NCBI RefSeq assembly: GCF_005954645.2
Contig: NZ_CP040695.2
Coordinates: forward strand, 1,116,001-1,180,000
Source: Nocardioides sp. S-1144
Lineage (GTDB): Bacteria; Actinomycetota; Actinomycetes; Propionibacteriales; Nocardioidaceae
Length of the DNA stretch: 64,000 nt
Direction: 5' to 3'
Shown here: piece by piece, positions 45,827 to 54,637 of the stretch
Numbering within the stretch: position 1 is the first letter of the stretch
How the letters are laid out: every line of letters begins with the position of its first letter
The notes under the pieces: generated by a model
Databases searched by the model: none
Told to the model about the DNA's origin: nothing
Seen by the model: the letters and a program-made list of their open reading frames with translations, nothing else
Position numbers and translations under genes: made by a program

Positions 45827-46459
45827 ATGACCGATCTCCGCGACATGTTCACCCGTGAGTTCTGGGACGAGCGCTACGCCTCCTCCCACCGCATCTGGTC
45901 CGGCGAGCCGAACCGGCGCCTCGTCGACCAGGTCGAGGCGCTGGCGCCCGGCACCGCCCTCGACGTGGGCTGCGGCGAGGGTGCCGACGCCGTCTGGCTG
46001 GCCGCCCACGGCTGGACCGTGACCGGCGTGGACGTCTCCGGCGTCGCGCTGGAGCGGGCCGAGGAGCACGCCCGCGAGGCCGGCGTGGGGGAGCGGACGT
46101 CGTGGCTGCGCGCCGACGTCTTCGCCGGCGACGCGCTGCCGGTCGGGTTCGACCTGGTGTCGGCGGCGTACGTGCACGTGCCGCCGGAGGACTTCGCGGC
46201 CGTCTACACCGCGCTCATCGCCTCGGTCGCCCCGGGCGGCTCGCTGGTCGTGCTGGCCCACCACCCCGACGACGTCCACACCGGCCTGCGCAACACCGAG
46301 CTCTCCCACCTGCTCTTCGGCCCCGACGCCGTCACCTCGCTGCTCGACCCGGCGCAGTGGGACGTCGTGGCCGCCGAGACCCCGACCCGCCCGATCACCC
46401 ACGACGGGCGCGAGCTCGAGGTCACCGACACCGTCGTCCGGGCCGTGCGGCGCGCCTGA
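45827..46459 (+). CDS. Class I SAM-dependent methyltransferase
   Basis: A 210-residue Rossmann-fold methyltransferase. Motif I ALDVGCGEGADAVWLAAHG binds the methionine part of SAM, VTGVDVSGVALERAEEHA is motif II, and FDLVSAAYVHVPPEDF and PGGSLVVLAHHP are motifs IV-V. The N-terminus FWDERYASSHRIWSGEPNR is typical of the thiopurine/tellurite-type small methyltransferases in Actinobacteria. The substrate is unknown. The open frame extends upstream across the tRNA, but the ATG at 45827 is the first start that clears it. A small hairpin follows the stop. Confidence 0.88.
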   Translation: MTDLRDMFTREFWDERYASSHRIWSGEPNRRLVDQVEALAPGTALDVGCGEGADAVWLAAHGWTVTGVDVSGVALERAEEHAREAGVGERTSWLRADVFAGDALPVGFDLVSAAYVHVPPEDFAAVYTALIASVAPGGSLVVLAHHPDDVHTGLRNTELSHLLFGPDAVTSLLDPAQWDVVAAETPTRPITHDGRELEVTDTVVRAVRRA

Positions 46460-46471
46460 CCCGCCGGCCCG

Positions 46472-46491
46472 GCAGGTGCCTGAAGACCTGC
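46472..46491 (+). terminator. Possible terminator after methyltransferase gene
   Basis: GCAGGT-GCCTGAAG-ACCTGC is a 6-bp stem with an 8-nt loop, 12 bp after the stop. Confidence 0.45.
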
Positions 46492-46523
46492 TGAGAACGG
46501 AACTTTCTGCGCCGCCTCGCGCG

Positions 46524-46551
46524 TTCAACCAGGTGACCGGCCGTCTAGACT
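46524..46551 (+). promoter_or_regulatory. Promoter of Bax-inhibitor-1 family gene
   Basis: TTCAAC (46524-46529) and TAGACT (46546-46551) are separated by 16 nt, a good housekeeping-sigma promoter. The resulting leader of about 55 nt ends in AAGGAG, a strong ribosome site. Confidence 0.6.
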
Positions 46552-46613
46552 GACGGCAGATCAGAGGGTGAACCGTCACAGGGACGGTCACCACCGGCCT
46601 CCAAGGAGAGACC

Positions 46614-47471
46614 ATGCAGAGCAACAACCCGGTTTTCCGTCGCTCGGAGGAGTTCAACCGGGCTGGCGGACAGACTCAGCAGACCTACGCCCAGCAGTCG
46701 CCGTCCACCTGGCAGACCAGCCCCGCCGGCGGCGCCTTCGGCTACGACGACGTCCGGCAGACCCCCGCCAACCGCGGCGGCGCCATGTCGATCGACTCGG
46801 TGGTCCAGAAGACCGCGATCACCCTGGGCGTGGTGATCCTGACCGCGCTCGCGACCTGGATCCTCACCCCTGACATCGACGGCTTCACCACCTCCTCCGA
46901 GCTGGGCACCATCTACGGCGCCGCGATGTTCGGTGCCCTCGGCGCCTTCGCGCTGTCGATGGTGAACTCGTTCAAGCGGGTCGTCAGCCCGGCCCTGGTC
47001 CTCGCCTTCGCCGCCCTCGAGGGCGTCGCGCTGGGCGCGATCAGCAAGGCCTTCGACGCCCAGTTCGGCGACGGGGTCGTGTCCGGCGCCGTCATCGGCA
47101 CCTTCGCCGCCTTCGCCGGCACGCTGACCGCCTACAAGGTGTTCAACATCCAGGTCGGCGCGAAGTTCAAGATGTTCGTGATGGCCGCCGTCTTCGGCAT
47201 GATCGGGCTCAGCCTGATGGAGCTCGTCCTGAGCCTCTTCGGTGCCCAGATCGGCCTCTTCGGCGTCAGCGGCCTCGGCATGGTGACGGCGTTCGCCGGC
47301 CTGGTCCTCGGCGTGTTCATGCTGATCATGGACTTCGACTTCGTCGAGCAGGGCATCCGAAACCAGCTCCCCGAGCGCGAGTCGTGGCGCGCGGCGTTCG
47401 CGATGACCGTGAGCCTGGTCTGGATCTACACCAACCTGCTGCGCATCCTGGCGTTCTTCAGCCAGGACTGA
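46614..47471 (+). CDS. Bax inhibitor-1/YccA-family membrane protein
   Basis: A 285-residue membrane protein with a 55-residue Gln/Ser-rich cytoplasmic head and seven transmembrane helices (about 65-285). The family core is seen in EGVALGAISKAFDAQFGDGV, GTFAAFAGTLTAYK and MDFDFVEQGIRNQLPERESW, where acidic residues sit in the place of the pH-sensing Asp pair of calcium-leak relatives. Bacterial members are linked to calcium or pH homeostasis. The precise job is unknown. It has its own promoter, an AAGGAG site 7 nt before the ATG, and a strong terminator, so it is monocistronic. Confidence 0.92.
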   Translation: MQSNNPVFRRSEEFNRAGGQTQQTYAQQSPSTWQTSPAGGAFGYDDVRQTPANRGGAMSIDSVVQKTAITLGVVILTALATWILTPDIDGFTTSSELGTIYGAAMFGALGAFALSMVNSFKRVVSPALVLAFAALEGVALGAISKAFDAQFGDGVVSGAVIGTFAAFAGTLTAYKVFNIQVGAKFKMFVMAAVFGMIGLSLMELVLSLFGAQIGLFGVSGLGMVTAFAGLVLGVFMLIMDFDFVEQGIRNQLPERESWRAAFAMTVSLVWIYTNLLRILAFFSQD

Positions 47472-47494
47472 CCACCCGCACCACCAGCGTCACC

Positions 47495-47525
47495 GCAGGG
47501 CCCCGGACGACGTCCGGGGCCCTGC
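47495..47525. terminator. Strong terminator between convergent genes
   Basis: GCAGGGCCCCGGAC-GAC-GTCCGGGGCCCTGC is a perfect 14-bp stem with a 3-nt loop, between the Bax-inhibitor gene and the convergent GDSL hydrolase gene. It can serve both strands. Confidence 0.85.
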
Positions 47526-47572
47526 GTGCGTCGGCGCGTGCGTCGGCACCGCGGGCGGCGCGGGGAGACGGG

Positions 47573-48601
47573 TCAGCGATCGGACGACGGAGCGCCGTGC
47601 TCGGCGTCCTGGGGCGCCTCGCCGCGCGTCTGCGGACGCCGGCGGCGGTGCCGCAGCTCGACCCACAGGCCCCGGACGCCGGCGCGGTTGCCGCCGACCT
47701 CGGTCCCGTCGAGCTCGGTGCCGGGCTCGTTGACCGCCTGGATCGCCGCCCGGGCGACCGGCATGACGCCCTCGCCGCGGTGGGTCTCGGGGCGGGCCTC
47801 CTCGTCGGGGGCCAGGCCGAGGCCGGCCAGCACCGACGGGAGCAGGATCCGCGCGAGGGCCCGGTAGCCCTCGGCGGAGGGGTGGAACTGGTCGGGCCCG
47901 AACAGCAGGGCGGGGGCGGCCAGGAACTCGGGGCCGAGGACCGAGCCGAGCGAGACCGTGCGGCCGCCCTCCTTGATCACCGCGATGGTCTGGGCCGCGG
48001 CCAGCCGGCGCGACCAGGCGCGCGCGACCTGCTTCAGCGGCGGGGCGATCGGCTTGATGGTGCCCAGGTCGGGGCAGGTGCCGACGACGACGTGGACGCC
48101 GGCCTCCCGCAGCCGCCGCACGCCCTCGGAGAGGTGGCGGACCGACTGCGACGGCATCGTGACGTGGGTGACATCGTTGGCGCCGACCAGGATGACGGCG
48201 AGGTGCGGCTCGATGGGCAGGGCCCGGTCGATCTGGCCCGCGAGGTCGGCCGAGACCGCGCCGACCTTGCAGAACTCGCGCAGGTAGACCCGGCGGTCGC
48301 CCTGCTCGGCGACACCGCTGCCCAGCAGCGCGCCCGGGACCTCCTCGACGCGGTCGACGCCGTACCCGGCGGCGCTGGAGTCGCCGAAGAGCGCGATCTT
48401 CAGCGCCGGACCCGGCCGGCCGCGGCCGTACCACCCGGTGGCGTCGGGGGTGGGGTCGGAGGACGCCTCGCCGATCGTCTTGCGGGCCAGCTTCGCCTCG
48501 GCGGTCAGGACGCCGTACAGGCCGGCGCCGAGCAGGGAGAGCCCACCGCCCCCGAACGCCGCCGCGGACGCGAGTTTGCGCGCCGCTCCCGCTTTCCCCA
48601 C
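47573..48601 (-). CDS. SGNH/GDSL hydrolase, membrane-anchored
   Basis: A 342-residue esterase/lipase-type protein. An N-terminal transmembrane helix (about 10-32) anchors it outside. The catalytic domain (about 65-265) has block I ALFGDSSAAGYGV (nucleophile Ser), block III LVGANDVT, and block V DQFHPSAEGY (Asp and His). The C-terminal 75 residues are charged and disordered (RHRRRRPQT). It may deacylate a cell-envelope lipid or sugar. The substrate is unknown. The GTG at 48601 is the leaderless start from TAGGAT 6 nt upstream. It is divergent from cbs. Confidence 0.88.
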   Translation of the reverse strand: MGKAGAARKLASAAAFGGGGLSLLGAGLYGVLTAEAKLARKTIGEASSDPTPDATGWYGRGRPGPALKIALFGDSSAAGYGVDRVEEVPGALLGSGVAEQGDRRVYLREFCKVGAVSADLAGQIDRALPIEPHLAVILVGANDVTHVTMPSQSVRHLSEGVRRLREAGVHVVVGTCPDLGTIKPIAPPLKQVARAWSRRLAAAQTIAVIKEGGRTVSLGSVLGPEFLAAPALLFGPDQFHPSAEGYRALARILLPSVLAGLGLAPDEEARPETHRGEGVMPVARAAIQAVNEPGTELDGTEVGGNRAGVRGLWVELRHRRRRPQTRGEAPQDAEHGAPSSDR

Positions 48602-48607
48602 GTGCCG

Positions 48608-48613
48608 ATCCTA
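48608..48613 (-). promoter_or_regulatory. -10 box for leaderless GDSL hydrolase gene
   Basis: TAGGAT on the minus strand lies 6 nt before the GTG at 48601. It is back to back with the cbs promoter within 44 bp. Confidence 0.6.
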
Positions 48614-48633
48614 CGAACCCGACGGATTGGCTC

Positions 48634-48639
48634 TAGTTT
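48634..48639 (+). promoter_or_regulatory. -10 box for leaderless cbs
   Basis: TAGTTT is followed by 6 nt and then the GTG of cbs, with no room for a ribosome site. Confidence 0.65.
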
Positions 48640-48645
48640 GAGGGG

Positions 48646-50052
48646 GTGGAGTACGCGAACTCAGTCCTGGACCTCATCGGCAACACCCCGCTCGTCCGGC
48701 TGTCCCGGACCCTCGACCTGCCCGGCGCGGGCGACGGGTCCGCCGGCGGGCCCCTCGTGCTGGCCAAGGTCGAGTACCTCAACCCCGGTGGGTCGGTGAA
48801 GGACCGCATCGCCACCCGGATGATCGAGGCCGCGGAGGCCTCCGGGGCGCTGCAGCCCGGCGGGACGATCGTCGAGCCGACGTCCGGCAACACCGGCGTG
48901 GGTCTGGCGATGGTGGCCCAGCAGAAGGGCTACAGCTGCGTGTTCGTGTGCCCCGACAAGGTGAGCGAGGACAAGCGCAACGTGCTGCGCGCCTACGGTG
49001 CGGAGGTCGTGGTCTGCCCGACCGCCGTCGCCCCCGAGCACCCCGACTCCTACTACAACGTCTCCGACCGGCTCGCCTCGCAGCCCGGGGCCTGGAAGCC
49101 CGACCAGTACTCCAACCCGCACAACCCGCGCTCGCACTACGAGACGACCGGACCCGAGATCTGGGCGCAGACCGAGGGCCGGATCACCCACTTCGTGGCG
49201 GGGATGGGCACCGGCGGCACGATCAGCGGCGTCGGGCGCTACCTCAAGGAGCAGAACCCCGACGTGAAGGTGATCGGCGCCGACCCCGCCGGTTCGGTCT
49301 ACTCCGGCGGCACCGGCCGCCCGTACCTCGTCGAGGGCGTCGGCGAGGACTTCTGGCCCGAGACCTACGACCGCGGTGTCGCCGACCGGGTCATCGAGGT
49401 CAGCGACGCCGACTCCTTCGCCTTCACCCGGCGCCTGGCCCGCGAGGAGGCGCTGCTCGTCGGCGGCTCCTGCGGCATGGCCGCCCACGCCGCCCGCACG
49501 CTCGCCCACGAGCTGGCCGGGACCCCCGAGGGCGAGGACGCCGTCATCGTGGTGATCCTGCCCGACTCCGGCCGCGGCTACCTCACCAAGATCTTCAACG
49601 ACGAGTGGCTCGCCCAGTACGGCTTCTCCAGCGGCAACCAGGTGCCGTCGCAGACGGTCGGCGAGGTGCTGCGCGGCAAGTCGGGTCGCCTGCCCGAGCT
49701 CGTGCACACCCACCCGAGCGAGACCGTCGCCGAGGCCGTCGCGATCCTCCAGGAGTACGGCGTCTCGCAGATCCCCGTGGTCCGCGCCGAGCCCCCGATC
49801 GTGGCCGCCGAGGTCGCCGGCTCGGTCTCCGACCGCACCCTGCTCGACGCGCTGTTCGCCGGCCACGCCCGGCTGACCGACCCCGTCGAGCAGCACATGT
49901 CGCCGGCGCTGCCGACGATCGGCTCCGGCGAGGACGCCGACGCGGCCGTCGCGCTGCTCGAGTCGGCCGACGCCGTCCTGGTGCACGAGGACGGCAAGCC
50001 GGTCGGCGTCCTCACCCGCCAGGACCTCCTCGCGCACCTCGCCCGGGCCTGA
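48646..50052 (+). CDS. cbs: Cystathionine beta-synthase
   Basis: A 468-residue PLP enzyme that condenses serine with homocysteine to cystathionine, the first step of reverse transsulfuration. The fold-type II domain (about 1-320) has LIGNTPLVRLSR, the PLP lysine in NPGGSVKDR (Lys52), the EPTSGNTGVGLA loop and the phosphate-binding GTGGTISGVGR. The C-terminal third (about 340-468) is a pair of CBS domains, a regulatory module often sensing adenosyl compounds. There is no haem-binding N-terminal extension. No cystathionine gamma-lyase gene follows; the next genes are an osmoprotectant transporter on the same strand. Confidence 0.95.
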   Translation: MEYANSVLDLIGNTPLVRLSRTLDLPGAGDGSAGGPLVLAKVEYLNPGGSVKDRIATRMIEAAEASGALQPGGTIVEPTSGNTGVGLAMVAQQKGYSCVFVCPDKVSEDKRNVLRAYGAEVVVCPTAVAPEHPDSYYNVSDRLASQPGAWKPDQYSNPHNPRSHYETTGPEIWAQTEGRITHFVAGMGTGGTISGVGRYLKEQNPDVKVIGADPAGSVYSGGTGRPYLVEGVGEDFWPETYDRGVADRVIEVSDADSFAFTRRLAREEALLVGGSCGMAAHAARTLAHELAGTPEGEDAVIVVILPDSGRGYLTKIFNDEWLAQYGFSSGNQVPSQTVGEVLRGKSGRLPELVHTHPSETVAEAVAILQEYGVSQIPVVRAEPPIVAAEVAGSVSDRTLLDALFAGHARLTDPVEQHMSPALPTIGSGEDADAAVALLESADAVLVHEDGKPVGVLTRQDLLAHLARA

Positions 50053-50165
50053 GACCAACCGCCCGACGTCGGCGCGACACCCGCAGGGGTGACCTGGGCG
50101 GCCCGGCTTCGTGATGGGGTCGGTAGTTCCGTTTCGCCGAGGGTTTCGAGGGGTGCACCGAGAGC

Positions 50166-50807
50166 GTGTGGGACTTCATCGTCGAGCGTCGTGAGGCGCT
50201 GCTGTACAACACCTTCCAGCACGCCAACCTCGTCGTCCAGGCGGTGCTCGTCGCGACCGTCGTCGCCGTGCTGCTGGCCGTGCTCATCACCCGCGTCCCG
50301 CGGCTCGAGGGGCCGGCCAACGCCCTCAGCGCGATCGGGCTGACCATCCCGTCGTTCGCCCTCGTCAGCCTGCTGCTCACCTTCTTCTCGTTCGGCTCGC
50401 TGCCGGCGTTCATCGCGGTGGCGTTCTACGCGGTGCTGCCGGTGCTGCGCAACGCCGTCGTCGGCCTCCAGGGGGTCGACGCGACGCTGCTGGAGTCGGC
50501 GCGCGGCATGGGCATGAGCGAGCTGACCACCCTGCTGCGGGTGCGCCTCCCGCTCGCCTGGCCGGTGATCCTGGCCGGCGTCCGGGTCTCCATGCAGATG
50601 TCGATGGGCGTCGCGGCGATCGCCGCCTACGTCGGCGGACCCGGTCTCGGCACCTACATCCTCAAGGGCCTCACCCAGATCGGTGGGGCCAACGCCATCA
50701 ACTACGCCCTGGTCGGCACGATCGGCGTCGTCGTCGTGGCGCTGCTCGCCGACCTCGTGCTGCTGCTCCTGGGCCGCGCGACCATCTCGAAGGGAGTCCG
50801 GGCATGA
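50166..50807 (+). CDS. Osmoprotectant ABC transporter permease (first)
   Basis: A 213-residue permease of the ProW/OpuB type, with about five or six transmembrane helices and the coupling EAA-type loop LLESARGMGMSELTTLLRVR. Typical segments: GLTIPSFALVSLLL and VLPVLRNAVVGLQGVD. It imports compatible solutes such as glycine betaine, choline or carnitine with the following three genes. The GTG start is at 50166. The 113-bp gap after cbs contains no clear ribosome site or terminator. The ATPase gene overlaps its stop by 4 bp. Confidence 0.9.
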   Translation: MWDFIVERREALLYNTFQHANLVVQAVLVATVVAVLLAVLITRVPRLEGPANALSAIGLTIPSFALVSLLLTFFSFGSLPAFIAVAFYAVLPVLRNAVVGLQGVDATLLESARGMGMSELTTLLRVRLPLAWPVILAGVRVSMQMSMGVAAIAAYVGGPGLGTYILKGLTQIGGANAINYALVGTIGVVVVALLADLVLLLLGRATISKGVRA

Positions 50808-51991
50808 CCACCGACCTGACCAAGGAGTCCGAGCCCGGCCCGGCCCCCGAGCAGGGCACCGCGGACATCAGCGGCGCCGAGATCGTCCTCGAGGACGTCG
50901 TCAAGAAGTACCCGGGGCAGAAGAACGCGGCCGTCGAGTCGCTGTCGCTGACGATCCCGGCCGGCGAGATCGTGATGTTCATCGGCCCCTCGGGCTGCGG
51001 CAAGACGACGTCGCTGAAGATGATCAACCGCCTCATCGAGCCGACCTCGGGCACGATCCGCATCGGCGGCGAGGACATCCGCGGGCAGAGCGAGAACGAG
51101 CTGCGCCGCAAGATCGGCTACGTCATCCAGGGCGGCAGCCTCTTCCCGCACATGACCGTGGCCAAGAACATCGCGCTGGTGCCCAAGCTGCTCGGCTGGG
51201 ACGCCAAGCGGATCAGCACCCGCGTCGAGGAGCTCCTCGAGCTGGTCGGGCTCGACCCGAGCCGCTACCGCGACCGCTACCCGCGCGAGCTCTCCGGCGG
51301 TCAGCAGCAGCGCGTCGGCGTCGCCCGCGGCCTCGCGGCCGACCCGCCGGTGATCCTGATGGACGAGCCGTTCGGCGCCGTCGACCCGATCACCCGCCAG
51401 CGGCTCCAGGACGAGATGCTCAGCATCCAGCGCGAGCTGCGCAAGACCATCGTCTGCGTCACCCACGACATCGACGAGGCCATCAAGCTCGGCGACCGGA
51501 TCCTGATCCTCCAGGAGGGTGCGCAGGTCGCCCAGTACGACACCCCCGAGGTCATCCTGGGCGCGCCGGCCAACGAGTTCGTCGAGGACTTCGTCGGCGC
51601 CGGCTCCTCGCTGAAGCAGCTCAGCCTGACCCGGGTGAGCGAGGTCGAGCTGCGCCGGCCGACCACCGCCGTGGTGGGGGAGCAGGTCGCGGAGGTCAAG
51701 CGCCGGGCCGAGGCCAACGGCGACCGCTCGGTCATCGTGCTCGACAGCCGCAACCGCCCCGTGGGCTGGCCGTGGCTGCGCCAGCTCAAGGGCGACGTCG
51801 TCCTCGAGCCGACCGAGGACCTGGTCAACCTCGACCAGCGCGCCACGCTCAACGACGCGCTCGACACCATGCTCAGCTCCAGCCACGGCGGCGCCGTCGT
51901 CACCGGTGACCGCGACCAGTACCTCGGCGTGGTCGTCTTCGACGCCGTGACCGACCACATCCGCTCCCTGGAGGAGCAGGCCCGTGGCTGA
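50804..51991 (+). CDS. Osmoprotectant ABC transporter ATPase with CBS domains
   Basis: A 395-residue ATPase of the OpuA/ProV group. Walker A GPSGCGKTT, signature LSGGQQQRV, Walker B VILMDEPFGAVDP and switch VTHDIDEAIKLGD lie in the first 250 residues. The C-terminal part (about 275-390) is a CBS-domain pair (GGAVVTGDRDQYLGVVVF) of the type that senses ionic strength in OpuA. A 30-residue polar N-terminal extension precedes the domain. The ATG overlaps the first permease and its end overlaps the second permease by 8 bp. Confidence 0.94.
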   Translation: MTTDLTKESEPGPAPEQGTADISGAEIVLEDVVKKYPGQKNAAVESLSLTIPAGEIVMFIGPSGCGKTTSLKMINRLIEPTSGTIRIGGEDIRGQSENELRRKIGYVIQGGSLFPHMTVAKNIALVPKLLGWDAKRISTRVEELLELVGLDPSRYRDRYPRELSGGQQQRVGVARGLAADPPVILMDEPFGAVDPITRQRLQDEMLSIQRELRKTIVCVTHDIDEAIKLGDRILILQEGAQVAQYDTPEVILGAPANEFVEDFVGAGSSLKQLSLTRVSEVELRRPTTAVVGEQVAEVKRRAEANGDRSVIVLDSRNRPVGWPWLRQLKGDVVLEPTEDLVNLDQRATLNDALDTMLSSSHGGAVVTGDRDQYLGVVVFDAVTDHIRSLEEQARG

Positions 51992-52802
51992 CACCAGGGC
52001 CCCGGTGCGCGAGGAGCCCACCGGCATCGTGATGGAGGCCGAGCCGGAGGCCGGCAAGAAGCGGGGTCGCCGGGTCGACCGCGAGACCCTGCTCATGCTC
52101 ACGGTGCCGCCGGCCCTGGTCCTCATCGCCTTCGCCGCGTTCGTCGTGTGGCGCCAGAGCGCGGAGTTCACCGAGACCGAGCTGCGCCAGCTCGCCTGGA
52201 CCGAGATCCGCAGCCTGCTGTGGCAGCACGTCAAGCTCACCGTGACCTCGTCGGTGCTCGTCGTCGCGATCGCCGTCCCGCTCGGCATCGCCCTGACCCG
52301 CAGCGGGCTGCGCAAGTTCTCCCCGCTCGTCGTCGGCTTCGCCAACATCGGGCAGGGTGCCCCGTCGATCGGCCTCATCGTGCTGCTGGCGATCTGGCTC
52401 GGCTACGGCTTCTGGACCTCCGTGCTCGCCCTGACCCTCTACGGGCTGCTGCCCGTGCTGCGCAACACCATCGTCGGCCTGGACGGCGTCGACCCCACCC
52501 TGGTCGAGGCCGGGCGCGGGCTCGGCATGTCGGCCGGCTCGGTGCTGCTGCGCGTCGAGCTGCCGCTGGCGCTCTCGGTGATCATGGCCGGCGTCCGCAC
52601 CTCGCTCGTGCTGGTGGTCGGCACCGCGACCCTGGCGACGTTCATCAATGGCGGGGGTCTCGGCGCGATCATCCAGACCGGGATCTCGCTGTTCCTGCCC
52701 AAGCTGATCGTCGCCGGCGCCCTGCTGGTCGCGCTCCTGGCCCTGTTCGTCGAGTGGCTCGGCCGGGTGCTGGAGTTCCTGGCCCGGCCGAAGGGAGTCT
52801 GA
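51984..52802 (+). CDS. Osmoprotectant ABC transporter permease (second)
   Basis: A 272-residue permease related to the first but with a 35-residue cytoplasmic head (KKRGRRVDRETLL) and an extra first helix. The coupling loop LVEAGRGLGMSAGSVLLRVE and QGAPSIGLIVLLAIWLGYG mark the ProW/OpuB family. The presence of two different permeases implies a heterodimeric channel, as in OpuB/OpuC systems. The GTG start lies inside the ATPase gene and the stop shares one base with the binding-protein gene. Confidence 0.92.
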   Translation: MADTRAPVREEPTGIVMEAEPEAGKKRGRRVDRETLLMLTVPPALVLIAFAAFVVWRQSAEFTETELRQLAWTEIRSLLWQHVKLTVTSSVLVVAIAVPLGIALTRSGLRKFSPLVVGFANIGQGAPSIGLIVLLAIWLGYGFWTSVLALTLYGLLPVLRNTIVGLDGVDPTLVEAGRGLGMSAGSVLLRVELPLALSVIMAGVRTSLVLVVGTATLATFINGGGLGAIIQTGISLFLPKLIVAGALLVALLALFVEWLGRVLEFLARPKGV

Positions 52803-53794
52803 TGAGGACCCGCCTCAGGAACGTCCTGGCCGCCGCGGCCGCCGGGGCCGTCGTCACCACCACCGCCGGCTGCGGGCTGGGCACCGCGGGCGGTTTCGTC
52901 CCAGACGCCCAGCTCGCGGGCCCGCTCGCCGACGCCCCGCGCCTCGACGGCGTCCCGATCACCGTCGGGTCGAAGAACTTCTCCGAGAACATCCTGCTCG
53001 GCAAGATGGCGCTGATCCTCTTCAAGGCGGCCGGCGCCGACACCGAGGACCTCACCAACATCCCCGGCAGCGCGCCCGCCCGCCAGGCCCACGTCGAGGG
53101 CGACGTCGACGCCATGTGGGAGTACACCGGCACCGGGTGGCTGGTCTACCTGGGGCACCCCAAGCCGGTGCAGGGCAAGGAGGAGCAGTACGACGCCGTC
53201 CGCGAGGAGGACCTCGAGGTCAACGGCCTCGACTGGCTCCCCCCGGCGCCGATGAACAACACCTACGCCTTCGCGGTCACGAAGGCCAGCCAGGAGAAGT
53301 ACGGCATCACCAAGCTCTCCGAGATCAAGCAGAAGGTGCCGAAGGCCGAGCGCACGTTCTGCGTGGAGTCGGAGTTCCGCAACCGCGCCGACGGTCTCGA
53401 GGGCATGCTCAAGGCCTACGGCATCCCGCTGGGCAACGAGGTCCCGAGCGGCAACCTGCAGACCTACCAGACCGGCGCCATCTACGACGCGACCGCGTCC
53501 GGGCAGTGCCTGCTCGGCGAGGTCTTCACGACCGACGGCCGGATCCTGGCCCTCGACCTCCAGGTGCTCGAGGACGACAAGGCCTACTTCCCCAACTACA
53601 ACGTCTCGCTCGTCGTCCGCTCGGGCCTCCTGGAGGACCACCCCGAGATCGAGGACCTGATGGCACCGGTCACCGAGAAGCTCACCGACGAGGTCATGAA
53701 GGAGCTCAACGCCGAGATCGACGTCGACGGCCGCGAGCCCGAGGACGTCGCCTTCGACTGGCTCAAGTCGGAGGGCTTCGTCAGCGACCCGTGA
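52802..53794 (+). CDS. Osmoprotectant-binding lipoprotein (OpuAC/OpuBC-like)
   Basis: A 330-residue solute-binding protein. The signal peptide ends in a lipobox (TTTAGC, cysteine about 24), so it is tethered outside the membrane near the two permeases. The type II binding fold has ITVGSKNFSENILLG, the classic OpuBC start, then VDAMWEYTGTGWLVYLGHP and an aromatic-rich pocket region (YFPNYNVSLVVRSGL) suited to quaternary ammonium ligands. It is the last gene of the operon, and a hairpin follows at once. The ligand could be betaine, choline or a related solute. Confidence 0.92.
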   Translation: MRTRLRNVLAAAAAGAVVTTTAGCGLGTAGGFVPDAQLAGPLADAPRLDGVPITVGSKNFSENILLGKMALILFKAAGADTEDLTNIPGSAPARQAHVEGDVDAMWEYTGTGWLVYLGHPKPVQGKEEQYDAVREEDLEVNGLDWLPPAPMNNTYAFAVTKASQEKYGITKLSEIKQKVPKAERTFCVESEFRNRADGLEGMLKAYGIPLGNEVPSGNLQTYQTGAIYDATASGQCLLGEVFTTDGRILALDLQVLEDDKAYFPNYNVSLVVRSGLLEDHPEIEDLMAPVTEKLTDEVMKELNAEIDVDGREPEDVAFDWLKSEGFVSDP

Positions 53795-53796
53795 GC

Positions 53797-53818
53797 GGCG
53801 TCGCCTGACCGCGACGTC
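53797..53818 (+). terminator. Terminator after osmoprotectant operon
   Basis: GGCGTCGC-CTGACC-GCGACGTC forms an 8-bp stem (one G-T pair) beginning 3 bp after the stop. Confidence 0.5.
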
Positions 53819-53833
53819 CGGCCGCACCCCGGT

Positions 53834-53839
53834 TACGGT
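53834..53839 (+). promoter_or_regulatory. -10 box for leaderless TIGR02569-like gene
   Basis: TACGGT lies exactly 6 nt before the GTG at 53846. There is no ribosome site. Confidence 0.6.
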
Positions 53840-53845
53840 CGTGGG

Positions 53846-54637
53846 GTGAGCTCGCCCCCCACCGAGGTCCTCGACCTCTTCGCCGTGCCCCACGTCGTGG
53901 AGCCGCTGCCGGGCGGCTCGGGTCGCAGCGTGCGCGCCGGCGACCTGGTGCTCTCACCCGGGCGCGACGAGGCGACGGCGGCCTGGCTCAACCCGGTGCT
54001 GGCCCGGCTCGCCGTGCGGCTCGACGAGAGCCCGACCCGGCGTCCGCGCGACCTGCGCATCGCCATGCCGGTGCCGGCGCGGGACGGGGCGTGGGTGGTC
54101 GCGGGGTGGGGCGCCAGCCGCTACGAGCCGGGCACGACCGGCTGCGACGACCTCGACGTCACCCTGGCCGCCGGGCGCCTGCTGCACGCCGAGCTCGCCT
54201 CCGTGGTCGGCCGGCCCCCGGCCGCGCTCGCCGCCCGCACCGACCGCGCGGCGCTGGCCGAGCGGGCGGCGTTCGGGGCGGTGGGGGAGCTGTCCGGTCC
54301 GGTGGCCGGTCGTGTCGCGCCCCTGCTCGACGACACCCCGCTGGGTCCCGACCAGCTCGTCCACACCGCCCTCCACGGCAACGTGCTCCTCGACGCCGCC
54401 GGCGCCCCGGTCGTCCTCGACGTCACCCCGGCCTGGCGCCCGACCCTCTGGGCCGAGGCGCTCGCCGTCCTCGACGCCGTGCTGGCCGCGGACGCCCCGC
54501 TGTCCGTGCTCCAGCGGTGGACGACGGCCCGGGAGCGCCAGGCGATGCTTCGCGCCCTGCTCTTCCGCGTCCTCGCCAACGACGTCCAGGCCCTCGCCCC
54601 CTACGCACCCGTGCTCGCCGTCCTCACCGGAGGGTGA
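53846..54637 (+). CDS. TIGR02569-like protein, degenerate aminoglycoside-phosphotransferase fold
   Basis: A 263-residue protein that looks like the actinobacterial TIGR02569 family. The fold resembles small-molecule kinases (APH type): ALHGNVLLDAAGAPVVLDVT mimics the HGDxxxxNVL...G..VVIDW catalytic pattern, but the catalytic Asp position is not filled in the usual way (HTALHGNVL). It may be a pseudokinase or have a shifted mechanism. Function unknown. It starts leaderless at 53846. Its stop codon lies inside the first, degenerate copy of the 41-bp repeat array, so its last residues (TGG) come from repeat-like sequence. Confidence 0.75.
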   Translation: MSSPPTEVLDLFAVPHVVEPLPGGSGRSVRAGDLVLSPGRDEATAAWLNPVLARLAVRLDESPTRRPRDLRIAMPVPARDGAWVVAGWGASRYEPGTTGCDDLDVTLAAGRLLHAELASVVGRPPAALAARTDRAALAERAAFGAVGELSGPVAGRVAPLLDDTPLGPDQLVHTALHGNVLLDAAGAPVVLDVTPAWRPTLWAEALAVLDAVLAADAPLSVLQRWTTARERQAMLRALLFRVLANDVQALAPYAPVLAVLTGG

